Shown here in pieces: positions 35,260-43,929 of a stretch of DNA of 64,000 bases; position 1 is the stretch's first letter, and each line of letters starts with the position of its first letter. The position numbers and the translations under genes were made by a program. This stretch comes from Streptosporangiaceae bacterium (GTDB lineage Bacteria > Actinomycetota > Actinomycetes > Streptosporangiales > Streptosporangiaceae): positions 1 to 64,000 of the forward strand of contig JAFARZ010000220.1 of the NCBI GenBank assembly GCA_019245115.1, in the 5' to 3' direction. The notes under the pieces are model-generated. The model saw nothing but the letters and a program-made list of their open reading frames with translations. It was not told the DNA's origin and made no database searches.

Positions 35260-35613
35260 ATGACGGAGACAGCGGGCATGTCAGTTGGTTTTCCGGTTAC
35301 CACGGGATTCGAGCTGCAGGGAATGACAGTGCAGCAGAACCTGGGGGTCGCGTTCGGGCTCGTGGTGCGCAGCATGGGGGTGATCAAGGGGATCGGGGCG
35401 GGGTTCAAGGCGCTGCGTCAGGGCGAGGTCTCGGAGTACACCGAGCTGCTCGAGGACAGCCGTAGGCATGCCATCGACCGGATGATCGAGAACGCGAAGC
35501 TGCTGGGAGCCAACGCGATTATCGCGATGCGCTTCGACTCCTCGGAGATCGGCCAGCAGCTCACGGAGATCGTCGCCTATGGCACCGCGGTGGTCGTCGC
35601 GCCGCGTGGATAA
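35260..35613 (+). CDS. YbjQ/UPF0145 family protein
   Basis: 117 residues covering the whole YbjQ (heavy-metal-binding-like, PF01906) fold: FPVTTGFELQGMTVQQNLGVAFGLVVRS at the front, then a helical stretch with a variable loop, ending AKLLGANAIIAMRFDSSEIG and EIVAYGTAVVV. The family forms small pentameric barrels of unknown function. It is followed after nine bases by the DUF1707 gene, so the two are probably co-transcribed. Confidence 0.85.
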   Translation: MTETAGMSVGFPVTTGFELQGMTVQQNLGVAFGLVVRSMGVIKGIGAGFKALRQGEVSEYTELLEDSRRHAIDRMIENAKLLGANAIIAMRFDSSEIGQQLTEIVAYGTAVVVAPRG

Positions 35614-35622
35614 CCTGGTCGG

Positions 35623-36030
35623 GTGACGGATCCAGCTCCTGGAACGGGACCGCGGCGCACGCCCATCGGCGACGCCGAACGTGACCGCCATATCGCCGCG
35701 CTGCGGGAGCATTACGCCGGCGGACGGCTGAGCCTGGAGGAGTTGCGGCGACGGGCCGAGAAGGTCCTGGGAGCCGAGTACCTGGACGAGGCGGCCGCGG
35801 TCCTGGACGATCTGCCGGGCGTGCTTCCGGCCGTGGCGCCCGCGCCGGGCGCCGTCGCGGACGGTTCCCGTGCCGGCTGGTACTCGCGACGCGGCCATGC
35901 CCAGGTCAGCAAGCCCGCAGCGGGCTGGGTGCCGACCGCGGAGCGGTTCCGCGACCCGTCCACCGGCGTGGTCATGCGGGTATGGGTCGATCCCGCCGAC
36001 GAGAGTCGCCACTACGTGCCTGACGCCTAG
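35623..36030 (+). CDS. DUF1707 domain protein
   Basis: 135 residues. Residues 15-60 form the DUF1707 domain (IGDAERDRHIAALREHYAGGRLSLEELRRRAEKVLGA), a small helical module resembling SHOCT and common in actinobacteria. The C-terminal half is short and Pro-rich, with a GVVMRVWVDPADESRHYVPDA ending, and has no membrane helix, unlike many relatives. The function is unknown. The stop codon lies inside the palindrome that also contains the stop of the convergent permease. Confidence 0.82.
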   Translation: MTDPAPGTGPRRTPIGDAERDRHIAALREHYAGGRLSLEELRRRAEKVLGAEYLDEAAAVLDDLPGVLPAVAPAPGAVADGSRAGWYSRRGHAQVSKPAAGWVPTAERFRDPSTGVVMRVWVDPADESRHYVPDA

Positions 36031-36050
36031 CCATCCTGGGGCTAGGCGTC
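36022..36050. terminator. Palindromic bidirectional terminator with a tandem duplicate
   Basis: A perfect 11-bp stem (GACGCCTAGCC/GGCTAGGCGTC) with a seven-base loop lies at 36022-36050. The 21-base segment 36030-36050 is repeated directly at 36051-36071. Both convergent genes end Asp-Ala-stop inside these sequences (stops at 36028-36030 and 36063-36065), so the palindrome supplies both stop codons and, presumably, both terminators. Confidence 0.75.
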
Positions 36051-36062
36051 GCCATCCTGGGG

Positions 36063-36848
36063 CTAGGCGTCGCGCCGGACCAGGAGCCAGCCGCACGCGG
36101 CCATCAGGACGACGGTCCACGCGCAGAACACGCCGAAGCCCTGCCAGGCGGACAGCACGTCGGCCGGCTGCTGGCTGGTCTGGCTGACCAGCCCGCCGGC
36201 CACGGTGGGCAGGTATCCGTGTATGTGGTTGGCGATGGTTCCCGGGATGAGCCCGACCAATGGCGGGACCACGATCACGAGGGCGATCACGATCGCGATC
36301 GCGCCAGCGGTATGCCGGATCAGGCCGCCGATGGCCAGCGCGAACAAGCCGAGCACGGTGAGGTACAAGATCGCGCCGATGACCGCGCGGGTGACACCGG
36401 GTCCGCTCAGGCTGATCGACACGTGACTGTGCAGGATCGCGGTGGTGAGAAAGAACGTCACGAAGACCGTTATCGCGCTGATGACGAAGTCGAGTACTGC
36501 CCACACCACCGACTTGGCCACGAGCACCGGGATCCGGTGCGGCACAGCGAGCAGCGACGCACGGATCGCACCGCTCGTGTACTCACTGCTGATTACCAGC
36601 ACACCCAGCACGCAGATGGCGAGCTGGCCAAGGCCGAGGCCCGCGCCGAAGATGACGGCCGTCGGGTCGGTGAGGAGCCGGGCGTGGTTGGGGTGGTTGC
36701 CGGGGGAGTTCCAGTCGTGCGAGATCACGGTGGAGATCAGCGCGGAGAAACCGATCGCCACCACGACAAAGGTGAGCAGCGACCAGACCGTAGAGCGGAC
36801 CGACCGGATCTTCGTCCACTCCGCCTCGAGCAGGCCGACGGCGGTCAT
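36063..36848 (-). CDS. ABC-2 family exporter permease
   Basis: 261 residues with about six helices. The N-terminal LEAEWTKIRSVRSTVWSLL is the usual opening of these actinobacterial ABC-2 permeases, ISSEYTSGAIRASLLAVPHR is the conserved cytoplasmic stretch, and LGLFALAIGGLIRHTAGAIAIVIALV lies in the C-terminal half. The ATG at 36848 follows AGGAG and overlaps the stop of the ATPase gene (ATGA). The pair forms a two-component exporter of unknown cargo. Confidence 0.88.
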   Translation of the reverse strand: MTAVGLLEAEWTKIRSVRSTVWSLLTFVVVAIGFSALISTVISHDWNSPGNHPNHARLLTDPTAVIFGAGLGLGQLAICVLGVLVISSEYTSGAIRASLLAVPHRIPVLVAKSVVWAVLDFVISAITVFVTFFLTTAILHSHVSISLSGPGVTRAVIGAILYLTVLGLFALAIGGLIRHTAGAIAIVIALVIVVPPLVGLIPGTIANHIHGYLPTVAGGLVSQTSQQPADVLSAWQGFGVFCAWTVVLMAACGWLLVRRDA

Positions 36849-37783
36849 CGCGCGCTCCTGTCGCTGTATTCCACGCTGTCCGCGGTGAGCTCCATGAACG
36901 CTTCCTCCAGCGAGGCCAGCCTGGGTGCCAGTTCGTGCAGCACCACGGACGCCGACGCGGCCAGCTCCCCGATCCGGGGCGCCGGCAGCCCGGTGACGAC
37001 CATGCTCGCCACCCCGTCGTCGCCGCCGTTGCCCTCAGGCCGTACCTGGGCGCCCTCGGCGAGGATCAGCTCCCGCAGCCGGTCACCATCCGGCGTCCGG
37101 ACGAGGACGGACCGTTCCGAGCTCCGCTCGATGAACTCCTGGGTGGAACAGTCGGCGATCAGCTTGCCCCGGCCGATGACAATAAGGTGATCGGCGGTGA
37201 CCGCCATCTCGCTCATTACGTGACTGGACACGAAGATGGTCCGGCCCTCAGCGGCGAGTTGCTGCATGAGGGTGCGGACCCAGCGGATGCCCTCCGGATC
37301 CAGGCCGTTGGCCGGCTCGTCCAGCATCAGCACGCCGGGATTGCCCAGCATCGCCGCGGCGATGCCCAGCCGCTGCGTCATGCCCAGCGAGAAACCGCCG
37401 ACCCGCTTACGTGCCACTTCCCGGAGCCCGACCAGGTCGAGCACCTCGTCCGCGCGACGCGCGGGCAACCCTTGCGTCTGGGCAAGGAACAACAGGTGAT
37501 TGCGGGCACTACGGCCAGGGTGCAGCGCGCGCGCCTCGAGCAGCGCCCCGACGGTGGCCAGTGGCCGCGAGAGCTGAGCATAGGTCCGGCCGCCGATCAT
37601 CGCCGAACCACTCTGCGGCCGATCCAAGCCGAGGATCAACCGCATCGTGGTCGACTTCCCCGCGCCGTTGGGCCCGAGGAACCCGGTCACCCTGCCGGGC
37701 GAAACCGTGAACGACAGGTGGTCGACTGCCACCTTGTCGCCAAACCGCTTCGTCAGCTCACGCGTTTCGATGAGCCCGGTCAC
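36845..37783 (-). CDS. ABC exporter ATPase
   Basis: About 312 residues. Walker A is GPNGAGKST, the signature is FSLGMTQRLGIAAAML (Leu replaces the second Gly-position residue of LSGGQ, as often in this subfamily), Walker B is LMLDEPANGLDPEG and the switch is in FVSSHVMSEMA. The C-terminal part is the usual regulatory extension. I start at the GTG at 37783 (VTGLIETRELTKRFG); GTG 37807 is possible, and neither has a strong Shine-Dalgarno. It works with the permease downstream; the family includes bacitracin- and lantibiotic-type exporters. Confidence 0.85.
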   Translation of the reverse strand: MTGLIETRELTKRFGDKVAVDHLSFTVSPGRVTGFLGPNGAGKSTTMRLILGLDRPQSGSAMIGGRTYAQLSRPLATVGALLEARALHPGRSARNHLLFLAQTQGLPARRADEVLDLVGLREVARKRVGGFSLGMTQRLGIAAAMLGNPGVLMLDEPANGLDPEGIRWVRTLMQQLAAEGRTIFVSSHVMSEMAVTADHLIVIGRGKLIADCSTQEFIERSSERSVLVRTPDGDRLRELILAEGAQVRPEGNGGDDGVASMVVTGLPAPRIGELAASASVVLHELAPRLASLEEAFMELTADSVEYSDRSAR

Positions 37784-37848
37784 TTCGGCTACCGGGAGTG
37801 AGGTCACCCGCCCAGCATGCCCGCTCTCGCGTAGTGTCGCAAGCGGTA

Positions 37849-38775
37849 TCAGAGTCCTACGAGCCGCTCCAGCAACTGGCGGTACTGCTGCATTGTCACC
37901 CGGAGCGCTTCGGTGTCGGCCTGGCTGTTGCCGTCCCACCGGACACGCAGCATGTCCTGCCGCTGGCGCACCGCCGCCTCGAGGCGCGATGCCACGTCCG
38001 CGATGATGCCGGCCGCGTCGGACACCGCGATGCGCGGGTCGTCCACGAACTGAGCCTGGACCCGCAGCCACTCCTCGCGGATGCCGCTGCCGCCCGGCAG
38101 CAGGCTGTCCTCCAGGCTGGGCGGAATCGGCTCATCGCCAGGACGCCTGCCCTGGGGAGCGGGCATGCCGCCTTCCGGCACGGCTACGTCCGGCACATCG
38201 GCCCCGGGTGCGGCCATCTCCGGTGCGGCGGTCTCGGGTGCGGCGGTCTCGGGTGCGGCGGTCTCCGGTGCGGCGGTCTCGGGTACGGCTGCCTCCGGTA
38301 CAGCTGTCTCCGGTGCGGCTGCCTCCGGTGCGGCGTCCGCCTCGGCAGCCCGGTGGCGTCCGCGCTGCTCCTCGGCGGGTAGGGCGGCACCGGGCGGGAC
38401 AAGGTCGGGAGTCGTGGTCGCGACCGGATCGACGCTGGCCGGCTCCGGCTCGTCCATCGTGTCCTCGGCGAAGGCCCCTTCCCGATCCTCGGCGAAGGCC
38501 CCTTCCCGATCCTCGGTGAAGGCATCGGAGGGAGCCTCCTCCTCCGCGTCGTCTGGGTCGTCGGCCGACCGGGCCGTTGCCACCTTGTGCAGGTACGTCT
38601 GCGGGTAGCCGGCCTGGGGCGTGGTACCAGCCGTGTCCGCGGTGTCCTCTGTGTCTTCTTCCGGCGGGATGAGCCCGCTAACCGGGGGGAGGGGTCCCCC
38701 CGGACCCCCCTCACCCCTTATGGCGTCGTTATGTGTGTTCCGCGTCGAGTTGAGCTGCTCCATATCGCCCGTCAC
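37849..38775 (-). CDS. Hypothetical protein with acidic repeat-rich region and conserved C-terminal domain
   Basis: 308 residues. Residues 1-200 are acidic and disordered, with repeats DREGAFAE (two copies) and AAPET/AVPEA (about ten), the latter coded by 15-bp tandem repeats. The C-terminal 85 residues are folded-looking: EEWLRVQAQFVDDPRIAVSDA, then a helical stretch ending TEALRVTMQQYRQLLERLVGL. That domain is shared with the protein encoded immediately upstream. No membrane helix or signal is seen, and the function is unknown. The GTG start overlaps the upstream stop by four bases. Confidence 0.75.
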   Translation of the reverse strand: MTGDMEQLNSTRNTHNDAIRGEGGPGGPLPPVSGLIPPEEDTEDTADTAGTTPQAGYPQTYLHKVATARSADDPDDAEEEAPSDAFTEDREGAFAEDREGAFAEDTMDEPEPASVDPVATTTPDLVPPGAALPAEEQRGRHRAAEADAAPEAAAPETAVPEAAVPETAAPETAAPETAAPETAAPEMAAPGADVPDVAVPEGGMPAPQGRRPGDEPIPPSLEDSLLPGGSGIREEWLRVQAQFVDDPRIAVSDAAGIIADVASRLEAAVRQRQDMLRVRWDGNSQADTEALRVTMQQYRQLLERLVGL

Positions 38776-39389
38776 CTCTCTTGTGGAGCACTGCCGCTGG
38801 CCGAGGCGCTGGTACGGTCCAGCTGGGTCTGCTCACTGCCCGGCTGCGGCCGCCTGGCGCCGTCGACCCGGGAGCCGAGAAGGCCGCTGAGCACTTCCCG
38901 GAATCCGAGAATGGCTTCGCGCAGCTCCTCCGTGGATGCCGCCTCGATACGGCCGCTGATGTCGAGACTCCGCCGGTAATGGCTGAGCTGACGGCCATTA
39001 TGTACGGACAAGGCGACGACGGCTTCCTCCGGATCAGCGGACGGGTAGCCGCGCTCGCGCATTGCCTGCTCAACCACCGCCCGTGCGTCCTGCACGGATT
39101 CGGCGGGAGCATCGACGAACCGCTCCTGCACGGCGGTCCAGTCGTTGGTGAAAGCAGACTGCTGTTCTTCGGTCAGCGGACGGATATCCAGCTTCGCCGC
39201 GCGCCGCCGCCGGGCGACAAGCTCGATCTCGGCCTTGCGGTTGCTGCCGAGTTCCTTGGCCAGGCGGGTGTATTCGGGACCGAGCTGCCGACGCAGCCGG
39301 GCCCGCCGTACTTCCTGAACGATAACTGCCGCGGCCGCCACCACGACGATGATGGCGATGACTATGCCGATGATTGCTGCGGTCGACAT
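38772..39389 (-). CDS. Single-pass membrane hypothetical protein, paralogous to its neighbour
   Basis: 205 residues. One N-terminal helix (AAIIGIVIAIIVVVAAAAVIV) precedes a basic helical stretch and a conserved domain with WTAVQERFVDAPAESVQDA, later TEELREAILGFREVLSGLLG, and a disordered Ser/Ala tail. The two halves of this domain align with the C-terminus of the protein at 37849. The ATG at 39389 lies five bases after GGAGG. The two genes form an operon (overlap GTGA). A membrane-anchored/soluble pair is suggested; biochemical role unknown. Confidence 0.78.
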   Translation of the reverse strand: MSTAAIIGIVIAIIVVVAAAAVIVQEVRRARLRRQLGPEYTRLAKELGSNRKAEIELVARRRRAAKLDIRPLTEEQQSAFTNDWTAVQERFVDAPAESVQDARAVVEQAMRERGYPSADPEEAVVALSVHNGRQLSHYRRSLDISGRIEAASTEELREAILGFREVLSGLLGSRVDGARRPQPGSEQTQLDRTSASASGSAPQER

Positions 39390-39462
39390 GGCTACCTCCG
39401 AGGTAAAAGTCCCGATCCACGGCTTCCCTCGGCGAAGGTCTCTAAACCGCGTGGCTTAGGCT

Positions 39463-39909
39463 ATGGGCGCTATGGGCGCGGATGAGGAGACGCCGGGAAT
39501 TGATTTCCAGACGGCGTTCTGGGGAGCCAAGCACGCGTTGTCGGTGGCCACGGCGGTGGCGTTCTCACGGCATGGCGTGCATGAGGGCCAGCAGTTCATT
39601 CTCCGCCGCCTGTGGGCTGAGGACGGGCTGACCCCAGGCGACATCGCCCGGCAGCTCGGCCTGGCCACTCCTACGGTGACGCGGGCGGCGACGCGGATGG
39701 AGGCCGCCGGCCTGCTCCGGCGCGAACCGCATCCCAGTGACCGGCGCCTGATCAGGTTGATGCTCACCGCCCGGGGCCGCTCGCTGGAGAAGGTGATCGC
39801 CGCCGAGACGGACCTGCTCACCGAGCGGGCGCTGGCCTCGTTCGACGCCGCTGAACGCGCCGCGATCATCCGCGCGCTGGAGACCATCCGGCGGAATCTC
39901 GCCGTGTGA
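39463..39909 (+). CDS. MarR-family transcriptional regulator
   Basis: 148 residues with the MarR winged helix: LRRLWAEDGLTPGDIARQLGLATPTVTRAATRMEAAGLLRREPHPSDRRLIRLMLTARG contains the recognition helix and the wing (DRR). Dimerisation helices flank it. It is divergent from the hypothetical pair and lies in tandem with the F420-type oxidoreductase gene at 39998, separated by an 88-base gap holding an inverted repeat that is its likely operator. The start could be ATG 39463 or 39472. The ligand is unknown. Confidence 0.88.
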   Translation: MGAMGADEETPGIDFQTAFWGAKHALSVATAVAFSRHGVHEGQQFILRRLWAEDGLTPGDIARQLGLATPTVTRAATRMEAAGLLRREPHPSDRRLIRLMLTARGRSLEKVIAAETDLLTERALASFDAAERAAIIRALETIRRNLAV

Positions 39910-39935
39910 CGCGGGTCCGGAGAGACGGTTCCGGT

Positions 39936-39981
39936 AATTGTTAGCCGGCTCATGTTAGGCTTCGTTGTCTGGCTAATAATT
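39936..39981. promoter_or_regulatory. Inverted repeat, likely MarR operator
   Basis: AATTGTTAGCC at 39936-39946 and GGCTAATAATT at 39971-39981 are inverted copies matching at 10 of 11 bases. A third half-site-like GTTAGGC lies between them. The right arm ends within six bases of the AGGAGG of the oxidoreductase gene. The position between a MarR gene and its probable target supports an operator role. Confidence 0.5.
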
Positions 39982-39997
39982 ATAGGAGGTCGTGCTC

Positions 39998-40915
39998 ATG
40001 AAGCTCGGTATCGGGATCGTTGAGTTTCCCTGGCCCACGGCGGAGATCGGACCTCGGGCGGCCAGCATCGCGCGAGTGGCCGATGAGGCGGGCGCCGACA
40101 GCCTGTGGGTGATGGACCACTTCTTCCAGATCCGCGTCACCGGCCTGCCGCCCGAGTCGCCGATGCTGGAGGCGTACGGCCTGCTCGGGTTCCTCGGCGG
40201 CCAGACCCGCCGGATACGGCTGGGGACGCTGGTCACCTCGGTGTCGTATCGCCATCCGGGAGTGCTCATCAAGACCGTGACGTCGCTCGACGTGCTGACC
40301 GGGGGCCGGATGTACTTCGGGGTCGGCGCGGGTGCGCCGTTCAATGCGGAACCGCAGGGGCCGGGTACCGCGTTCGAAGCCGAAGGGCTTGGCATCCCGT
40401 TCGGTTCGCTGGCGGAACGCTTCGAGCGGCTGGAGGAAACGCTCCAGATAGCGCACCAGATGTGGCGCGGCGACGACAGTCCCTACGAGGGCGAGCACTA
40501 CCGGCTGGTGCGCCCGCTCAACTCGCCGGACTCGCTGCAGCGCCCGCACCCGCCGATCCTCATCGGCGGCGGCGGAGAGCGCAAGACGCTGCGGTTGGTC
40601 GCGCGGTACGCGGACGCCTGCAACCTGTTCGATTTCCCCGGCACCGAGTACGAAACCAGCATCGAGCACAAGCTGGCGGTGCTCCGGGAGCACTGCGAGA
40701 GCGTGGGACGGGACTACGCCGAGATCGAGAAGACCGTCGCCAGCAACCCTGACTTCGGCGATGACCGGAAGGCGGGAGCGTCCGCTCTGCTCGCGCACCT
40801 GCACGAACTGGCCGAGCTGGGCATCGACCACGTCCTGATATCACCCCGCGGCGGCTGGGACGAGGCCACGCTCGACGCGGTCACCGCCATCCTCCCCGAT
40901 GTCCACGCCATTTAG
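39998..40915 (+). CDS. LLM-class F420-dependent oxidoreductase
   Basis: About 305 residues of the luciferase-like family: IGIVEFPWP at the start, ADEAGADSLWVMDHFFQI, a SVSYRHPGVLIKTVTSLDVLTGGRMYFGVGAG core and PPILIGGGGERKTLRLVARYADACNLF near residue 190, all typical of the TIGR03560-like F420 group. The ATG at 39998 lies eight bases after AGGAGG, better than GTG 39992. It is probably controlled by the adjacent MarR protein. It is only distantly similar to the other family member at 187-1107. Substrate unknown. Confidence 0.87.
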   Translation: MKLGIGIVEFPWPTAEIGPRAASIARVADEAGADSLWVMDHFFQIRVTGLPPESPMLEAYGLLGFLGGQTRRIRLGTLVTSVSYRHPGVLIKTVTSLDVLTGGRMYFGVGAGAPFNAEPQGPGTAFEAEGLGIPFGSLAERFERLEETLQIAHQMWRGDDSPYEGEHYRLVRPLNSPDSLQRPHPPILIGGGGERKTLRLVARYADACNLFDFPGTEYETSIEHKLAVLREHCESVGRDYAEIEKTVASNPDFGDDRKAGASALLAHLHELAELGIDHVLISPRGGWDEATLDAVTAILPDVHAI

Positions 40916-40996
40916 GTGCTGGCGAGCTTAGGTACGATCGGGCGAGGGCCTGGCGCGGTGAACTGGCCGCTGCGATGCGGCGTTGAAGCGAGGTGA

Positions 40997-41548
40997 GTGG
41001 CGACGAGGCGGGACCTTCGCGCGTTTGCCGTCGGGCTGGGCGGCAGCGCGGTGCTCGGGGCGATCGCGGGACTGATATGGGGCGCGGTCGCGCCACGTGC
41101 GCTGTTCCAGGAGGTGTCACCAGGAGCCGCCCTGCTCGTGAACGTGGAAACCAGCGCCTTCATCGTCGCGGACGTCTGGTTCTGCGGGATCACCGCGGTG
41201 GGGGGCCTGATCACCGGGCTCGCCGGCTCCCGGCTGCTGGTTCGCGGCGGAAACTGGCCGGCGGCGGCCGGGCTCGTGCTTGGTGCGGTCGCCGCCGCGT
41301 TCCTCGCCTTGCTGATCGGGCAGAACATCGGGCTCGCGACGTACAACCACCAGCTCGCCACAGCCGCTCCCGGCACGTTCTTCAACAGCTCGCTGGCGCT
41401 CGGCGCGAAGAGCACCCTGGCTTTCTGGCCGCTGCTCACCTCGGCGATCATCGCGCTTACCCAGGGCGCCCGCCGTGCCCAGCCGGACCAGAGCGATCCC
41501 GTGTCCGGTATGTGGACGCAGGAGCAAGAGGGCGGGCACGCTCCGTAG
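40997..41548 (+). CDS. DUF2567-like membrane protein
   Basis: 183 residues with four hydrophobic helices (AVGLGGSAVLGAIAGLIWGAVAP; FCGITAVGGLITGLAG; PAAAGLVLGAVAAAFLALLIG; LAFWPLLTSAIIALT). The polar loop after helix 1 (ETSAFIVADVWF) and the long outer loop fit DUF2567, an actinobacterial family of unknown function. The GTG at 40997 follows GAGGTGA. It lies directly upstream of hisD, a gap of fewer than ten bases, so it may share that operon's promoter. No catalytic motif is visible. Confidence 0.75.
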   Translation: MATRRDLRAFAVGLGGSAVLGAIAGLIWGAVAPRALFQEVSPGAALLVNVETSAFIVADVWFCGITAVGGLITGLAGSRLLVRGGNWPAAAGLVLGAVAAAFLALLIGQNIGLATYNHQLATAAPGTFFNSSLALGAKSTLAFWPLLTSAIIALTQGARRAQPDQSDPVSGMWTQEQEGGHAP

Positions 41549-41557
41549 ACTGTGCGG

Positions 41558-42856
41558 GTGATTTCCCGCATCGACCTGCGCGGGCGCACGCCCGGCGCAC
41601 TCACCCGTACCGCGCTCGCTGGCGTGCTGCCGCGCGCGTCCCTGGACGTCGAAGCCGCCGTGGAACTGGTCCGCCCCATCTGCGAGGACGTCAAGCATCG
41701 TGGCGCCACGGCGGTGCGCGAGTACACGCGCAGGTTCGACGGCGCAGACCTGGAGTCGACCCGGGTCCCGGAAGAAGCAGTTCATGCAGCGCTCGCCGGG
41801 CTCGACCCGGACGTGCGCGCGGCGCTCGAAGAGGCCGTCCGGCGCACCAGGAAGGTGCACAGCGACCAGGTGCCGGCCGAGGTGACGACCCAGGTGACCG
41901 GCGCCCTGAGCGTCACCGGCCGGTTCATCCCGGTCGAGCGGGCCGGGGTGTACGTGCCGGGCGGGCTGGTGGCCTACCCCTCATCCGTGGTCATGAACGT
42001 GGTGCCCGCCCAAGCGGCCGGGGTCGGCCAGGTGGCCGTGGCGTCACCGCCCCAGGAGAACGGCCGGCCGCACCCGGTCGTGCTGGCGGCGTGCGCGCTG
42101 CTGGGCGTGCGGGAGGTGCACGCGGCCGGCGGCGCCCAGGCGCTGGCCATGTTCGCGTACGGCACCGAGGACTGCAGGCCGGCCGACGTCATCACCGGAC
42201 CGGGCAACGTCTATGTCGCGGCGGCCAAGCGGGTACTGCGGGGTGTCGTCGGCACGGACGGGGAGAACGGGCCCACCGAGGTGGCGATCATCGCCGACGA
42301 CACCGCGGACCCGGCGCACGTGGCGGCCGACCTGATCGCCCAGGCCGAGCACGACGAACTGGCCGGCTGCCTGCTCATCACGCCCGACGAGCGACTGGCC
42401 ACCCGCGTCGAGGAGGAACTGGCGCGTCAGGTGCCGCTGACCAGGCATCGCGAGCGGGTGCGGACGGCGCTGGCCGGCCAGGGCGGGTGCGTGCTGGTCG
42501 ACGACATCGACGCGGCACTGACTGTCTCGGATGCCTGGGCGCCCGAGCACCTGGAGATCCAGGCCCGTGACCCGGCCAAGCTGGCCGCGCGGGTACGAAA
42601 CGCCGGGGCGGTGTTCGCGGGAGCGTACGCGCCGGTGTCGCTGGGGGACTACCTGGCGGGCTCCAACCACGTCCTGCCGACCGGCGGGACCGCGCGGCAC
42701 ACCAGCGGGCTTTCCGTGTTCCCGTTCCTGCGGCTGGTCAACGTGATCGAGTGTGATCGCGCCACGCTGGCCGCCACCGCGCCGCTGATCGACGCGCTCG
42801 GCGGAGCCGAGGATCTCGCTGCCCACGTGGCGGCGGTGCGCGTTAGGGTGCCGTGA
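41558..42856 (+). CDS. hisD: Histidinol dehydrogenase
   Basis: 432 residues, catalysing the last two steps of histidine synthesis (L-histidinol to L-histidine, NAD-dependent, zinc). Key segments are [46 protein letters not shown] and the catalytic/metal region [10 protein letters not shown]. The C-terminus has the conserved [24 protein letters not shown] start at the GTG at 41558 (ISRIDLRG), the usual family start; GTG 41552 is two codons earlier. It heads the his cluster and overlaps the hisC ATG (TGATG). Confidence 0.95.
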   Translation: MISRIDLRGRTPGALTRTALAGVLPRASLDVEAAVELVRPICEDVKHRGATAVREYTRRFDGADLESTRVPEEAVHAALAGLDPDVRAALEEAVRRTRKVHSDQVPAEVTTQVTGALSVTGRFIPVERAGVYVPGGLVAYPSSVVMNVVPAQAAGVGQVAVASPPQENGRPHPVVLAACALLGVREVHAAGGAQALAMFAYGTEDCRPADVITGPGNVYVAAAKRVLRGVVGTDGENGPTEVAIIADDTADPAHVAADLIAQAEHDELAGCLLITPDERLATRVEEELARQVPLTRHRERVRTALAGQGGCVLVDDIDAALTVSDAWAPEHLEIQARDPAKLAARVRNAGAVFAGAYAPVSLGDYLAGSNHVLPTGGTARHTSGLSVFPFLRLVNVIECDRATLAATAPLIDALGGAEDLAAHVAAVRVRVP

Positions 42857-43929
42857 TGGAAGCAGGGCAGTACGTTCTAAGGAAAGACCTTGAAGATCTT
42901 GAGCCGTATGGCGCCCCGCAGATCGACGTTCCAGTCCGGCTGAACACCAACGAGAACCCCTATCCGCCCAGCCCGGCGCTGGTGCGGGCGGTGGCGGACG
43001 CGGTGGCCGGGGTAGCCGGGACGCTGAACCGGTATCCGGACCGGGACGCGGTCGAGCTGCGCAAAGACCTGGCCGACTACCTCGGCCATGGCCTGACCGC
43101 CGCCCAGGTCTGGGCGGCTAACGGGTCGAATGAGGTGATCCAGCAGCTGCTCCAGGCATTCGGCGGCCCGGGCCGGATCGCGATGGGCTTCGAGCCGAGC
43201 TACTCCATGCACCCGCTGATCTCCCGGGTCACCTGCACATCATGGGTCTCGGTCCAGCGCGACCCGGATTTCGGGATCTCCGCGACACGGGCGGCCGAAG
43301 CGGTCGCCGAGGTGCGGCCCTCGGTGGTGTTCCTGACCTCGCCGAACAACCCGACCGGGACCGCGATGCCGCTGGACGTGATCGCGGCGGTATGCGAGGC
43401 GGCGCCCGGCATCGTGGTGGTCGACGAGGCCTACTTCGAATTCGCGCGCACGGGGACGCCGAGCGCGCTGACCCTGCTGCCGCGGCATCCGGGGCTGGTG
43501 GTCACGCGCACCATGTCCAAGGCCTTCGCGATGGCCGGAGCCCGGGTCGGGTACCTGGCCGCGTCGGCTGATCTGGTCTCGAAACTGCTGCTCGTCCGGC
43601 TGCCGTACCACCTGTCCGCGGTGACGCAGATGGTGGCGCGGGCGGTGCTGGAATACCCGGCGGAACCCCTGGCCACCGTGGCCACGCTGCGGGAATCGCG
43701 GGATGGGCTGGTGGGCTGGCTGCGCGGGCGGGGGCTGTCGGTGGCCGACTCCGACGCCAACTTCGTCCTGTTCGGCGAGTTCCCCGACAGGCAAGCGGTC
43801 TGGCAGGGGCTGCTCGACCGGGGAGTGCTGGTGCGCGAAGTCGGGCCGCCGCGGTGGCTGCGGGTCACGGTGGGAACGCCCGGGGAGATGGCGGCGTTCC
43901 GTACCGCTCTGGATGAGGTGCTTGGGTGA
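42856..43929 (+). CDS. hisC: Histidinol-phosphate aminotransferase
   Basis: 357 residues, a PLP class I/II aminotransferase converting imidazole acetol phosphate plus glutamate to histidinol phosphate. It shows [13 protein letters not shown] at the N-terminus, [14 protein letters not shown], the Asp of VVDEAYFEF, the Schiff-base Lys222 in [12 protein letters not shown], and [11 protein letters not shown]. Its ATG overlaps the hisD stop by one base (TGATG), and its own stop does the same with hisB. Confidence 0.94.
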   Translation: MEAGQYVLRKDLEDLEPYGAPQIDVPVRLNTNENPYPPSPALVRAVADAVAGVAGTLNRYPDRDAVELRKDLADYLGHGLTAAQVWAANGSNEVIQQLLQAFGGPGRIAMGFEPSYSMHPLISRVTCTSWVSVQRDPDFGISATRAAEAVAEVRPSVVFLTSPNNPTGTAMPLDVIAAVCEAAPGIVVVDEAYFEFARTGTPSALTLLPRHPGLVVTRTMSKAFAMAGARVGYLAASADLVSKLLLVRLPYHLSAVTQMVARAVLEYPAEPLATVATLRESRDGLVGWLRGRGLSVADSDANFVLFGEFPDRQAVWQGLLDRGVLVREVGPPRWLRVTVGTPGEMAAFRTALDEVLG

